Shown: positions 38,587 to 51,647, counted from the first letter of the stretch. The stretch: DNA of 64,000 nt from Trichostrongylus colubriformis (GCA_963978905.1 OZ022259.1:8618001-8682000); one strand, 5' to 3'. The notes: a model not told the origin generated them from the letters alone. Translations and numbers: made by a program.

Positions 38587-41500
38587 GATCAGCGACAACA
38601 CTCGTCCGAGTATCGTACTGAATCGTACGAAAAGGACGAGGAGGAGGTGGAAGAAGAGTATATTGAAGAGGAGACACGTACCTACAACGAACGTATTATT
38701 ACAAAACGTCGTGATTACGGCGTACCAGACGATTACTATAGACGTCGCGAACACGATAGACGAGACGACTATAGCTCAAAGCGCGGTAAGTCTCTTACAT
38801 TGCTCTGAATGTCAACTGCCAAACGTAAGCCACAGGAACACTTAGTTATTACATCAATAGTCGTTTCCTCGCGTTCCAAAACATTTTTCTCAAGTTGTGA
38901 GGTTTCTGACAGTATGGCTATTCTTCCAATTTATGTGAAAGTCCGCTTTCTTGTTTTTGCTGCAAAGAGGCGGTTTCTCGGCGCCATACGGATGCAGGAC
39001 GGTTAATACGGGCAGCAGTGAAATCCACTTTTCAGCACAATCGAGACAAGCATGATCATAAGGCACATCAGCTTGGGGAACTATAGAAAGGGTTATTTAT
39101 ACCCAGGAAGGAAGTTATTTCCAGGGTTAATGAACGACTCCACCATTCCGCCAATATCCCCAAAGCTCTCGCTCCTTTTACTACAAAAGGGAAGTCTACT
39201 GTGGTTTGCATTTTTTCTAGAGTACGAACATCGCCGAGAGGAGTCGCGTCGCGACGGCATGGCAGTAGACTACTCTTCGCAGGATTTTCGTCAGTCGCTA
39301 GCCGCGATTGATGCTGCGTCGCGAGATGGGGTCGCATCGCGAGAAGGTGATCTTTGAAATTTTTCTTAATGAAAACCGTTGAAATCATTTTATCGTATAG
39401 CATACATCAAAGATAATTACCTTTTTGTTGGTGAGGTCGAAAAGCCTATATGCGGACCGCAAACCACATTTAACGTTGGCTGAGCCGCAATCTGATGTTA
39501 TCATGATGGTTTATGTGAGCGACTGGGTTATTTTGAGGGCACTAGTAACCGTCGAATTCCTCGTGATTGAGAATTAACATTCGAAGTGCGAAATTTTTGA
39601 GTAGAGCTAATAATAAGATGGAACTTCTTTACAGGAGTTCGTATACGTCAACAAGGCGACACGACTATTATGACCGAGCATCGTGATCCGTATTCGTTTT
39701 ACTGGCAGCTTGATCAGGTTTCTAGACTCTTGCTAACTTTGTTGCCAATAATTTATGTTATTGATTTTCTCCTTGTCTAGAAACGGCGTCGGTCCGAATC
39801 GCCAAAACGCCATCCACCTCCGACCGACTACGTTATTGATGAGGAAGAAGTATGTTGCTGTGGAATTGACACTTTTCTATAAGTTGCTTCTATAACTAGA
39901 AAGTTCTTGTATTCGCGAATCCGAAAGATTATAACAGGCTGTGAGAGGTGGACCCAAAGACGCAAACTTGTTCAGTGAATGTATAAGCCAAAATCAGTCC
40001 ATTAAAGAATTTCAACTATTGCCTATCGACCACACCCAAGAAAGATAGATGTGCCGTTTTCAGTTTCATACGTGTTTTCATCTAATTTTTTAAAAATATT
40101 TTCTGCTATATCTAGCCCTCTCTGTTACGCTGTCCTAGCTATGGAATCTTCTTCAGGTGGTTGAAACGATGCTCTCTCCCGAGTCACACGATTCTGGCGT
40201 GGTATTTGAAAATCATTACAGCAAACCTCTGCGGGTTACGGCACCTGTTGAAGAGGAACCGAAGCAGCTACCACCAGGGTGGGAAAAGCACCAAGGTGAA
40301 GTTTTTTATGTCTGGTGTTTTCTTCTGTTAATCCGCTGTTTAGTAACCTCTTCTATCTGTTTAACAATCACCAGGTGCATCATTGATAACAATCACAATG
40401 GAACGCTTTTTTTCCTGAAAACGTCCCCTAAGTGTTAAGATGTGCATTTCTACTGGCTAGTGACTGTAGTGAGAAATTATGGAGTTACCGAGGCTTATTT
40501 TAATGCGTTTAGATCCATCTGGGTTCTCCTACTATTGGCATGTAGACAGTGGAACAATTCAGCGTGAACCACCGGTTAGTTATTAGAGCTTATTTTGTGT
40601 GACTAGGTGTCCTTCGTACCATTTAACCACTACTTCGCTGGTAAACTGAAGAACAAATTATTTCTCGATTTTTAAATTGTGCACCCGCAGTGTTGTACGC
40701 AACACTTTATGTTTACTTATCCGTAATCAAATATGTGAGATATCGGTGGTGCGAGGGTGAATGGCATTTCCCAGTGCCTTCTTTTCACAGCGAGATTATG
40801 TTTTTACCCAAATCACGTACAGACATAGAGAAATTGTGAAGCCGGAGCCCATGCGCGATCCATATGTGATAAAATATTTGAGAGCAGAGTACTAAAAAAT
40901 ACCTTGGCTGCGCTTTAGAACAACAAAGAAGCATTTGTAGTTGTATCTTACATCAAAATTGATATTCTCATGGTTTTCTGCCCTCACTTTCGGTGGGGAT
41001 TTCCTGTTTATGTAGTGATCTGAAGCGTACAGCCTTATTGTGAGTGCACGGCTGGAGAAATGAGTACATCTACGGAGAGAGCGTGTCGAGAAAATCTTCG
41101 GAAGTAATCAGAAAACATTTTTAGTCATATTTTCTGCATCGGTTACTCACAGCTTAAGTATGTGGGGTGAATTTTTTAACTATCTTGTTGGCTTTGATTT
41201 GATTTACCTTTTAAGCCCCATGCACAGTGCAACCTGTTCATTTGAACTTGTCACTCTGTCGCTGTGTTGAAAACAAAAGGTTCTAGTCATATTGCTCTTC
41301 GTTGATACATGTCGATCAAGCACAAGGGCGATGTATGTCATGTACTAATACATTTTGTTATAGCGCGCTCAGACTCCGCCGCGCAGTCCTTCACCACCAC
41401 CACCAGTTTATTCTAGGACAACTTATGTGAGTAGAATAGATATGCTTATCTTATCGTCTCCTTGGTTGCGGGTGTACTAACCGCGGGTGATCATCTGAAA

Positions 41501-44500
41501 AATTTAAAGGCTCCATCCTTGTTTTCGAACTACTCTGCCCGCGCTTTGGTAAAGTTATTACTACTTCTCAAATCAAATAGTGATGGCCTTACAAATGCTT
41601 ACTTTCGTTTTTTTTTGTTGTTTTTTTCATTCTGTATTTTACCACATATTTAGAGTCGTGAAACCCAAGCTGATGCACCACCGCCCCCGCAGGTATTTTT
41701 TCTTTTTTTAGTGAAATTTTCAATAAGTTGGTGTCACTGTTTTCGTGTATTAATGTGGCAGCCGCGCATCATGCTTGCGCCTAGATCACCTGGCGATGTG
41801 ATTGAAGCCATTTCTTGATTTAAAACACGATTATTTTGGTGGCTTTTCTTCTGCCAGCGACAGTGCGTTTTGCACCAGACATGAGGGAACTAATGTTTTT
41901 GAGGTAGTCAGATGTAGTCATCATTGTTGATGTTAATCACGATCAGGCAAATGACGTGACTTTGACCGACTCGACTGTGGGTTTTCCGGTCATTTCAATA
42001 AAATTTGCTCGGGGAGAGGGGTGGGAGGGGGGGAGGGGGGTTAGAGAAATAAGTGTCTTCATTGCTGGGAAGGCTGAGAATATCAGAGTTTGGCAAAAAA
42101 GGTTTATAGGCTTATTTCCACTGATTTTCGTCAATTAAAAGTAAGACTTTATTAGTGACTGGGTTAGCCTTTATGCGCTTTAATGTGAGCGATTTTTGCT
42201 GATTTAAAGTAACTAGTGTTCAATCCTCACAGGTGATACAGCTTCCACCTCATCAACCTGTCATCGAAGAGCATGCGTTCAAACAGACGACAACAAAACG
42301 ACGTATCGAAAATTCGCAAGAGAGCGATGGTGAAGAAGAGTTTGGATTTCGTAAAGTAATAAGTCTATTTCAAGCTTTATTTCATCGACTGCATTACAGA
42401 CTTCAAGGGGATTATCATGGGCGTGAAAAGACTATTATGTTACTGCTATAAGTTGAGTGTACTGATGGTCAGCTATGTTTTCAGTTTACAATTTAATCCA
42501 TGGGAGGTTATCGCTCCTTAATTGTGAAATCAGGGGATCTGTAATCAGGCCTAATCTATGGTGATTTCGAGTGTTTTTGGAGACTCATGATCGTCCATAG
42601 ATCATCATGATATAATAATATCGTAGAATTTAATTTCTTTGATACACTGGATTAAACCGAATGCACATAGGGTCAGCGTCAGCCTGATATTTTATATTTA
42701 AAAAGTTATTTAAAATTTTCCCTTCGTCTCACCTTCTATGGTTTGTACTGTTGGCTTTTTTCTCACATGAGGTAGGATAACATTACTTATATGGCAAGGC
42801 ACTCCACACGGCTTCCAAGCCCAATGAGTTACTGCAGTTCATTAATCCTCTGGTGTCGCTCTTTTCTGAGCGCTTCATTTCGAGGCCGCTTATCGTCGTC
42901 GATCAGTGAGATAGTAGTGCCAGACGCCATTGAATTCTTTCCCTTCGTGTTGTAGCAGTAAGCTTCCAATAAGATTATAAGAAGCGCTCGCGCCCACTTC
43001 AATTGCTGAAGGGAAGGGAAAGTGATGCATTGCGGATTATTTGTTCGACAATCGCGCATATTCATGTAAGCCGTTGAGCACAGCATGTTTTCGCAACACC
43101 TTTCCATAGTATTTGTACCTTCTTGTTACCGTGCTAATAACATGCTTAGTACATCGTTTCGTCACTTTGCCATTTGTTTGCCACGGATAACGTCGAAGTC
43201 AGTTGAGTGGAATAACGAAAACATTATTTTATGTTGTCCACGTTGGGCTATTGGCTGGATTTCTTACTTTCGCAGTCTTTCTTACTTCTCACTGCAATCA
43301 GTTCAAGTGTTCTGTCACAGCCAAACCTAATGTGGTTGCACTTGAGCATTGCGGCAGCGATATTTTGCCGTATACTGTCACTCATGTATTTCAAGATATG
43401 CTGAAAGTTTATTATGTGGCCGTTGTACCTTTCTACCTTTATCTTATTCGGTGGTGTTATTCAAACTAATTAATACTAAGTTGACGAAAACGTTTTGTCA
43501 TATATTCGGGAACCGGCTATTCTGTTGTAGAGAGGCTTGGAAACGCATTTGTCATTTTGTGGGTGGCTTCTTGCGAAGATCCTGGTCAGTCAGGAGTGCG
43601 ATCCTTTAGTATGCAGACTGGCCGGAAGCAGAGTAAGATATCAATGCTATTTTTGCATGATACGGGTCTCAAATTTTTTCCGTTGAGGTGATAGGTCGAA
43701 AATAAACCATAGATCCAAGGAGGTAATGTCTAGGATGTACAGGGCTGAGGAGAACTGTCAGTGTACAATCCTTATTTTCAAATTAACCTTTTGTGATAGT
43801 GCTGTAAGACAATGTCACACTGAAAATCCTTTTCCCGAAAAATTCCCTATGGTAGTTGCAGATCACGCAGTCTGTCAGATTGGCATTGATAGGGAAACTC
43901 GCGCTTTATGTTTTTCAATATCAAGTCATATTTATGGGTTTTGGTTTGCGAAACTTGAAAGGGAGATAGGTTTAATCGTGGCTGTTCATAGATCGCAGGT
44001 ACCTGTACCTCCCTTGCCATCTAGTACAGTGGAGGGGGCACTACTATAAAGTGCATTCCCTGCATTGCTTCCTCTACATTCGCCTTCCTCTAACAGCCAC
44101 ATCAGTCTAGAGGAATGACAGCTGAGAACAGCTATTCCATTTAGGTGATGAGCCGAATAAAGCCAGGGCACCATCTTCCTATAAATTTTATTGTTTGAGG
44201 AGCTTCATTAAGACTGTGATGGAATATCTATGAATCTGCGTTGGAGAGGTTTTCGTTTCGGAAGAATCTATCAAGGACCCATATTTATTGTTCTTGACTA
44301 ATTTTCTCAGCTGTGGTGTTTTGGTTGAAGAAAACCATTGTTGCCCAGCGCAGCCGGAGGCAATATTAATTGAAGATTGCTGGTAGACGGTCCTCAAGTA
44401 ATTTTGATTGAGTAACCTGATTATGAACTAAATTTCCTGCTTTTTTCTGAGAATATCCATGATTCCTCATACCTCTGTTAAAGGCTGCTTTCGACATTTC

Positions 44501-47500
44501 CACTGAATTATTCATATTCGAAGGTTATGAGCTGTTGCATTGCTCTACGCTAGGTTGTTGCGAGATTTTGATATTTTGCTGCTTAGCACTGAATTCCATG
44601 ATTTTACAATGTTGTGACTCCGCTGATATCAACATCTGATTACCCTGAAATCCACAGTATTGAAGATTTTTGGCATTTGATTGAAACTGGTTGAAAACGT
44701 CACTTCTGCATCCAAAAACTGAGACGCTGTGAATTGTGCTAATGCTTAGGGTAATGGCGCTGCGTTTTCTCCATACGATTAGAATCTCGTGTAACCCCGC
44801 GGTATACCCATCTGCTCATCTTCTTAAAGCCGCGTTCGTACATACTCAGCGCCGGCAGGGCGTGGCTACGTTCACGTGCCTTGGGGCATAGTGGCACTAG
44901 GGAGGTACCGAGACGCCGCAGGCATCGGGGCAGGGTGGCATAGACGGAGACACAGGGGCACGCAACTACGCATGCCGTCGCCACCGCAGTGTATGAACCG
45001 GGTTAACGTTGCTGTGTTACCACCAAATGGCATGGTGGACGCTCTACTTACTTCGTACATTGGAGTTTCGATTTTACGATTCTGCGACTCTTGTATACTC
45101 TCTTTTTCGATGCTTATGCGTTGGTCGCCAGAACTACAAGCGGCCTGTCAATCTCGCTAGTCGTATAAGTGTGTATAAGTCTTTTATTTATTTGAATTTG
45201 TGTATTAGTCTTGAGTCACGGTACTCATGAAGTGAAATTATATGTTATATATGATGAAGTCATAGAAGGGAATTTCATAGGCTTGGAGGCTTCCGTTCAC
45301 CGTATATGCTTCTTATTTACTTTGTTCTATTCATAAACCACATGCTCGTAGTCGTAGTCGCTGGTTGTGATGCATTTAGTCTCTAACCTTAGCATGTGTG
45401 AATGATTAGTTCGCTGACATTTTTTAGAGTACTAGAGATTTCTCCTAATGCTATTCATGCTTATGCGGAGTGAAGAATTGGCATGTTTGCTGTATTGACT
45501 TCTATCGACGCACAAATTCTATAGAAGGCGCTTGAAATATCTGGTGGTACCTGATGAGTGAAACTTCACTTGCTGGCCTCATTTTATATATTAGACCGGC
45601 CTTGTTGGTGAGATTTAGGATTTTTATGTTCAATCGAAAAACTTCAATGGAAGTATGTCTGAGAACCCAATTTCCTCGTAGCGTTATTGTAATATCGGTG
45701 GCCCTCATTTTTATGCTTTCCAATTTTCGGTGAAATTCTTGGGAATTATGTTTTGAATTTTGATACTTTTAATTTTTGATAACTGCTGTTTATCGCCGCA
45801 GCTCGCGATGCGAAAGTTACTACAAGGATGCTGAGTTATGGGCAAAAGCTTCGGTGGCGGACGGGACTCGAACCCGCACTTCATCCTTTCCGGGGATATG
45901 TGCTAATCCATTACACTACCGACACCACCTTCACCCTAACTCAGCTTTCTGAATGGTATATTTACCATAGCTTATCAGCACTCACACGTATAACGTGTTG
46001 AGCCGGTTGGCCAATATCGGCATCGAACCGTGAAGCTGAAAGCTTTAGTAATGATTTTGATACTTTTAATTTTTGATAACTGCTGTTTATCGCCGCAGCT
46101 CGCGATGCGAAAGTTACTACAAGGATGCTGAGTTATGGGCAAAAGCTTCGGTGGCGGACGGGACTCGAACCCGCACTTCATCCTTTCCGGGGATATGTGC
46201 TAATCCATTACACTACCGACACCACCTTCACCCTAACTCAGCTTTCTGAATGGTATATTTACCATAGCTTATCAGCACTCACACGTATAACGTGTTGAGC
46301 CGGTTGGCCAATATCGGCATCGAACCGTGAAGCTGAAAGCTTTAGTAATGATTTTGATACTTTTAATTTTTGATAACTGCTGTTTATCGCCGCAGCTCGC
46401 GATGCGAAAGTTACTACAAGGATGCTGAGTTATGGGCAAAAGCTTCGGTGGCGGACGGGACTCGAACCCGCACTTCATCCTTTCCGGGGATATGTGCTAA
46501 TCCATTACACTACATTATGTTTTGAATGTTTTCAGCCAATTCGATTTGCCGTACGTTCGCTGGGTTGGACTGAAATTGCTGAAGAAGATCTGACGGCTGA
46601 GCGAAGTTCACGAGCCGTCAATAAGTGCGTTTTCAAAATCTCTCTAAACTGTAATGATGCTCTTCCAATAGGAGGGGAGGAGCATCATTATACTGTGGAT
46701 GCTGTTTTGCTTAAGCTCTCAAGGGAAAAGGAATACCTCCAGTCGTCTCTGAGGTTTAGACAAAAATGTGTATTATTGTGGCGATTGACACGTTAGTGAT
46801 GCTTAGAAATTCAAGATTGTCTCACGAAATGTTCATTTCACAAGGTCCCTCTCCCCGTCTCCATCGCTTTGGCTATCACTATTACTTTTCACTGTCACCT
46901 CCTGTGTTGCAATGTTTTTTTAAGTGTGGATTTTTGCCAAGTGCAGTAGTGTTGACCTTACAATGGTCTTTCTCTACGTGTCATCTTGTCCCATTCATTT
47001 ACTCGAAACTCCGTTGTTCAGTTGCACAGAGTTTCAAGGTTCATCATATCGTTTCCATGCGGGAAGTTCCTGAAATGATCATTTGTTCCAGGGCAATCGT
47101 TGATTTGTCTACAGGACGTAATGATGTAATCGATAATGTAAGCAAATGGGGAGATGTAAGTTACTGCCCTTTGAGAATCTCTGACATCGCGCAAAAATAC
47201 TCCTCCTTGAAGGGTCGTGAACTCATCATGGAGCTTGATGACAACGAGCTCTCATTGATTGATCCCGACACAATGACGGTGGTACACTCCGAAAAAATTC
47301 CGCAGATTCGTGTTTGGGGTGTTGGTAGGGACAACGGCAGGTAGGTGCATTTCTGCAATTTTTTCGTATGCTCAATTCACAAATATTTTCGTGTACTTTA
47401 TTATCGAGGATAAAAGTGAGTTCTCTGTTGAAAGCTCATAAATCTCATTGAGCAAAGGGTGTCCTATTCGGTACAACTCTTTCCTTTGCGAAAATTTTAC

Positions 47501-50500
47501 CAGCTGCACTACCCTCCAGCTGTTAGGGGTTTGTCCAATGTGGGTAACATCCTATGTATGATCCTGCGGGGATCTGGTTTGATCTGATTCGTATACCCTT
47601 CTTTTTGAATGGTTTCTACACCCTGTTATATTAGAAGGAATTCCAGTGTGTTAGACGCGAACATCCTCGACAGTCGAAATATTGAAATCCTGCACTTTTG
47701 AGACACTTTATTTTTTATGTAATTCGTGGTATGTTTCTAACCTGTGATTTTTCATTGAACCTTCAGAGATCGGTGAGTGCACGGTGTGGTGAATTGTTTA
47801 GTGTTACCACATAATACTACCAACTAGAATGTTATTGAAAAATTCAATTAAATACAACTCAGCGGTTCAACTCAAATTTCGGCACGGATGCGAATTAATT
47901 ATGTGTTTTGCTTGTCCTGTTTCCTCACATAACTTACGCGTTTCGAGGCATTTTGATTGGTGGTATTCAGTGTTGTGATGTTGGGAACTCGATTTTCGGC
48001 CTGATTTTTGTAAAGTAGTAGGCTGCTCAAGGGTGCCGTTAGAGATTCGTATAATTTCCGTGTCTTTTGAAGGCTAGTAAGTCCAGAGGCTACATCTGTA
48101 GTACATAGATTTTTGAGCATTGACTTAGTTATCCATCTTAAATTGCGCGCAACTTGTGGAGCGATTCGGACCTAGGCTCCATCGGTAATTTGAATGCTGT
48201 TAAATGAGGCACGCAAATTTTGTAGAATGCGGAAAAGTGGCGATGAGTCTCTAGGGGAGTATTCACAACAATTCAGTCAGTGAATAGGTTCTGTTCTGTT
48301 TCAAAGTAGGGTGGTGCTCCAGCAATATGTCGGCCCTCTGCGGTATTTTGTGCGTATACAGTAACTTATTTGTTTGATTTTTTGTATTTTCTCAACTTAA
48401 GTATATGGGATCGTGATGGTGTTGGTTTCGGGTGCACTAATGCATTGGTTTTGATTTTCTAATGCTCAAGTTGCATAATACTCGATACTTTTATACCGAG
48501 TGCATATGTAGTCATTAGTGAATGGTGAGACCCAAGCTGTTAACCTTTTGAGATGGCTGTGATACTAACGAGTCCCTTCAACCTTTTTCTGCGCTAGAGG
48601 TGATGTTGCTTTGTGTTTGTCTTGATGGTTTAGCAAAGCCCTGAATTCGCTTCAGTTATAAGTCATGTGATGGACACAGATGTATACTCAGGACTTTACA
48701 CATTCAGGGATTTCGCCTACGTGGCCCGTGACCGTAATTCACGTCGCTTCATGTGCCATGTCTTCCGATGCGATACGCCAGCGAAGACCATTGCCAACAC
48801 ACTTCGAGACATATGTAAGCGACTTATGCTTCATCGCCGACCAACCAGCTTGCACGCAATCGATGCAGTACCTGAAAGACGTGTGATTCGAAGTGAGTCA
48901 TCGTGACTTTATGGGAAACATTCAGTAAACAGTTAAATTCTACTCGTACCTCTAGCAGACGCTCTTGTGACACCAAATGAAGAACCGAAAAAAGTGATAC
49001 GGTGTCATTTCCTCGGGGTCACCCAGGTGCCTCGAGCGACTGGAATCGAAATTCTGAACGAAGCCGTAGATAGGCTAGTTTCTCAGGTATGAGTATGTTT
49101 TCTGCAATGTATGCATCTTCTCGCCATTTTGCTCTTTCAGGTACGACCAGAACGCTGGATTCTCTCCGACGTTTCAATAGCACCTTCCACCATTACGATC
49201 GCTGAAGTTGGTGGCAGTCAGATTGCACAATGTCGCGTGCGCTACCTCTCTTTCTTAGGAATTGGACGTGATATAAAGTAAGGGCTTTCTTTTTCTTTCT
49301 TACTGGCAGTCTTTCACGGTTGCATCTTGTAATTATTCATAGTTTACTATTGGCTTTGAGTGTGAATCCCTTCAAGTTGGTTTTGACGTAGGCTTCTTCT
49401 GCACCGAGAATTTCAACAACTTCGTTGTACTTCTTGACGCTCAAGTCCACACACTAGCGGTGGATCCACTCCATATTTTACAGCATGTCTCTCTTTGTTA
49501 TGCTACCGAACCGAACAATTTCGAAAGCGTGTCCTATTTAGCTCAAGTGTAGTGATATTAGCTAGTTGCTGCGTTCACCCCACCCCTGCGAGTACTTAGC
49601 TCTTCCTGTCCTTTTCGAGCGCTCCGCACGCATGTAAAGCTCTCTCTGCTGAATCCTAGCTCCACGCATTCGTGAACACTACGTTGCTGTGACATACACG
49701 ATCGGTTTTAGTGCAAGTTTTTAACAGTTTTACAGAGTTATCCCTAGGCAGTTTAATTGTAGTGCACCAACGAACTGCTGAAGTTTGGTTACTGTCATTC
49801 GATGTTAAAATCGACAAATTTTTGCAGACACTGCGCTTTCATTATGCACACATCGTCGGAGAACTTCATGTGCTATGTGTTCCATGTTGAACCGTCGGCA
49901 GCAGCCATGGCGAAAACGATCGAAGCTGCATGCAAGTTACGCTATCAAAAGGTGTTAGATGCCCATGCTGGGCGCGCACCTCAACATATCAACAATCATG
50001 ACACTCCTTCAATCGGCAAGGTTTCCGAAATTACAATCTATTTCTTCTATCTTACTTTCCGTGTGATGTACTAACACTAGATATAGACCATTTTTCCGAT
50101 GCCATTGTAGTCCGATTCCGCTGCACCTAATACGGGCATATGTGTATGCATGAGAAGGTCCAGCTAGGCCATCGCTCGCAAACCGTTTCACTGAGCGCTA
50201 AGTTTCTTACTGGATTCGCCTCGCGTGGCCAAGACTTGTTGGATAGTTCTGACGTATACCATGCCCTGGGCATAGCGTACCTGCTTCACGAAGGTATGAG
50301 AGGCACCAGTTTTTGTTGAGAGTTTCAAAACAGAAACTGGAAATTGGAATGTTTGAGCTTCATTTCAAACTTATTCACTAGGCTCGAAGTGTTAGCAATT
50401 TTCCAACTCATTGGAAATATTTTTGTCTGACAAAGATGCATCAAAAAGTTCTGAAACAGACTGAATCTGTTCCCATTTATGGGTGAAATTATTCGAAAGT

Positions 50501-50779
50501 GAGCAATTTCTTGGGGGCCTCGCCACCCCTACCCACCTTTTCCTCCCTTTGATTGCGCCGTACACGCACTTGTGGTTATGAAGAAGAGAAAATTTCGGTA
50601 TCATTCAAGTGCAGTCGAACAGGATTATATTGGAATTGCTTGGAATCCTTACCCACAGAGCACCAGCTTAGCGTCTTCTGATGTTTAAAAATTTTTAGGG
50701 ATGGACAGAGTCGCTGCGTGATGTGTTTGGATCAGTAACACAACGAATTGTGCCATCAAGATCATTGCAAAGTATATGA
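38587..50779 (+). CDS. feh-1: Fe65-family adaptor, WW and two PTB domains
   Basis: Sixteen phased exons: 38587-38785, 39221-39346, 39635-39717, 39781-39849, 40157-40295, 40513-40574, 41364-41426, 41654-41692, 42233-42355, 46536-46624, 47092-47155, 47213-47340, 48708-48892, 48956-49086, 49141-49277, 49828-50020, plus a terminal exon 50699-50779 (TGA). The N-terminal part is acidic and Arg/Tyr-rich. The WW domain begins LPPGWEKHQ. PTB1 begins FAVRSLGWTEIAEEDLTAER and includes IRVWGVGRD and FAYVARD; PTB2 includes VSIAPSTITI, CRVRYLSFLGIGRD, CAFIM and EAACKLRYQKVLDA. The C-terminus reads GWTESLRDVFGSVTQRIVPS. Fe65 proteins are cytoplasmic/nuclear adaptors: PTB2 binds the NPTY tail of the APP family (APL-1 in nematodes), and WW binds proline-rich partners. 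Odd: the second WW tryptophan is Arg (TIQREPP). With exons 11401-11615 the protein is about 689 residues. Confidence 0.93.
42011..42040 (+). repeat. G-rich tract in feh-1 intron
   Basis: Five guanine runs of three to seven within 30 bases on the coding strand of feh-1, enough for a G-quadruplex in the pre-mRNA. It lies about 190 bases before the exon at 42233. Confidence 0.6.
44828..45003. mobile_element. Family F MITE, 175-bp subfamily
   Basis: Begins AAGCCGCGTTCGTACATACT and ends AGTGTATGAACCGGGTT. Shares CGGCAGGGCGTGGCTACGTTC and GGGTGGCATAGACGGAGACA with the copies at 35873-36046 and 53395-53570. Confidence 0.75.
45853..45925 (-). tRNA. tRNA-like sequence / SINE head, unit 1 (pseudo-tRNA)
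   Basis: A 73-base cloverleaf can be drawn: acceptor GTGTCGG with CCGCCAC (one mismatch), D-arm GTGT/GCAC, anticodon stem TATCC/GGATG, T-arm GCGGG TTCGAGT CCCGT. The anticodon loop reads CCGGAAA, with C instead of U at position 33 and GGA at the anticodon positions. The mismatch, the C33 and its place in a repeated array argue for a SINE head or pseudo-tRNA rather than a working serine tRNA. Confidence 0.5.
46150..46222 (-). tRNA. tRNA-like sequence / SINE head, unit 2 (pseudo-tRNA)
   Basis: Same sequence as the unit at 45853-45925, displaced by exactly 297 bases. A third copy at about 46450-46513 lacks the 5' acceptor strand and abuts the target-site duplication. Confidence 0.5.
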
Positions 50780-51429
50780 TTATTGACCCATGTTTCATGC
50801 CTAGAGCATTTCCTTTTTCTCAAGGCAGTATACCAATACTTTTTTGTTACATGAAAGCTTGCTTTGGATGCCTTCCCGCGTTAGTTCTGGATCTGAGCTG
50901 TAATCGAAACGTCTGTGCTCATTGTCAGGTTCTTGATTAAAAGCACGGAGATGGCTCAGCAGGTGAAGTCCGAGTAACACAGAAGTATCATTTCAAAATC
51001 TTCAGTGTTCAATCACATATTATTGTTTTGAAATCGAGAAACTAAATCTCGGCATGGGCTTCTAAAGACCATAGCTTCTTACTCCTTCTCAACATTTTTG
51101 TATTGCTGTCAAGGTTCGTTCACTTTCATTTTATATCATTATCGTGTTTATTTCTCGTGCTTTATAATAACACCAAATCCTTTCCTGGAAGAAATAGTCC
51201 TTTCTTGTTTAATGTGCTGCTGTTTAATGTGCTGCTGAATGGCTATTGAACAGCTTGAATTTATGATTTGAATATTTCACAAATCGCTCAGAAATGTAAA
51301 TGCCTTATCAAATCGTACATTAGGGTATGCTAGTCTTGATGAAAGGTTCCTCCTATCATCTTAAGCACCGTAGCCAAATAAGTATCGCATAATAAGTGCA
51401 TGATATTTTGTTATGACGATACATTGTAC

Positions 51430-51435
51430 AATAAA
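51430..51435 (+). terminator. Candidate polyadenylation signal of feh-1
   Basis: AATAAA about 650 bases after the feh-1 stop. It is the last such signal before the convergent sds-22 gene. Confidence 0.4.
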
Positions 51436-51572
51436 GTGTTATGATGACAAAAATTCTACAGCTTCTATATCATTTAATACAGACAATACAAATTATTTCT
51501 TGACGCCTTCGCCATTTTTCAGCACCCTCACTTGCTACTTGTTAAGTGTCCAAAAGATTGATATCGATTTTG

Positions 51573-51578
51573 TTTATT
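51573..51578 (-). terminator. Candidate polyadenylation signal of sds-22
   Basis: AATAAA on the minus strand, about 70 bases after the sds-22 stop at 51648-51650. The two convergent genes would end within roughly 100-140 bases of each other. Confidence 0.55.
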
Positions 51579-51647
51579 GAATTTCGGCAGTAAGTATGTA
51601 TTTTCACTTAGATATGTATAGAGTTCAAGAACGTATGGCATGCAACA

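Larger units (their letters stand above)
45759..46513 (-). mobile_element. Tandem tRNA-derived SINE array with target-site duplication
   Basis: Two complete 297-base units (45758-46054 and 46055-46351) and one partial unit (46352-46513), essentially identical. The minus strand carries a tRNA-like head with A-box-like TAGTGTAATGGATTAGC and B-box GGGTTCGAGTCCCG, then a non-tRNA body and an A-rich end (TCAAAAATTAAAAGTATC). The whole array is bounded by a 14-base direct repeat ATTATGTTTTGAAT at 45745-45758 and 46514-46527, a target-site duplication. Each full unit also has a second region with GGTTCGATGCC and a short palindrome ACACGTTATACGTGT. It ends 22 bases before the PTB1 exon of feh-1 at 46536. 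Confidence 0.85.
42356..46535 (+). other. Long feh-1 intron before the PTB1 exon
   Basis: Intron of 4.2 kb separating the linker exon (FGFRK) from the PTB1 exon. Both flanks are phase 0, so no missing exon is required. It holds a family F MITE (44828-45003) and the tRNA-like SINE array (45759-46513). The stretch 42830-44400 has several 80-100 codon open frames on both strands but no recognisable domain. Confidence 0.75.

Noticed and set aside
45853..46222. Functional serine tRNA genes
   Set aside because: Acceptor mismatch, C at position 33 and membership of a SINE array make function unlikely.
45758..46513. CRISPR-like or satellite interpretation of the tandem repeat
   Set aside because: Units are 297 bases with no unique spacers, have a tRNA-like head and a target-site duplication, and are in a eukaryotic intron.
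46422..46796. 124-codon open frame across the SINE and PTB1 exon
   Set aside because: The real coding part is 46536-46624; the rest is SINE sequence and intron.
47041..47091. Upstream part of the 46766-47344 open frame as extra PTB1 coding sequence
   Set aside because: Phase and Fe65 alignment place the exon start at 47092, after TTCCAG.
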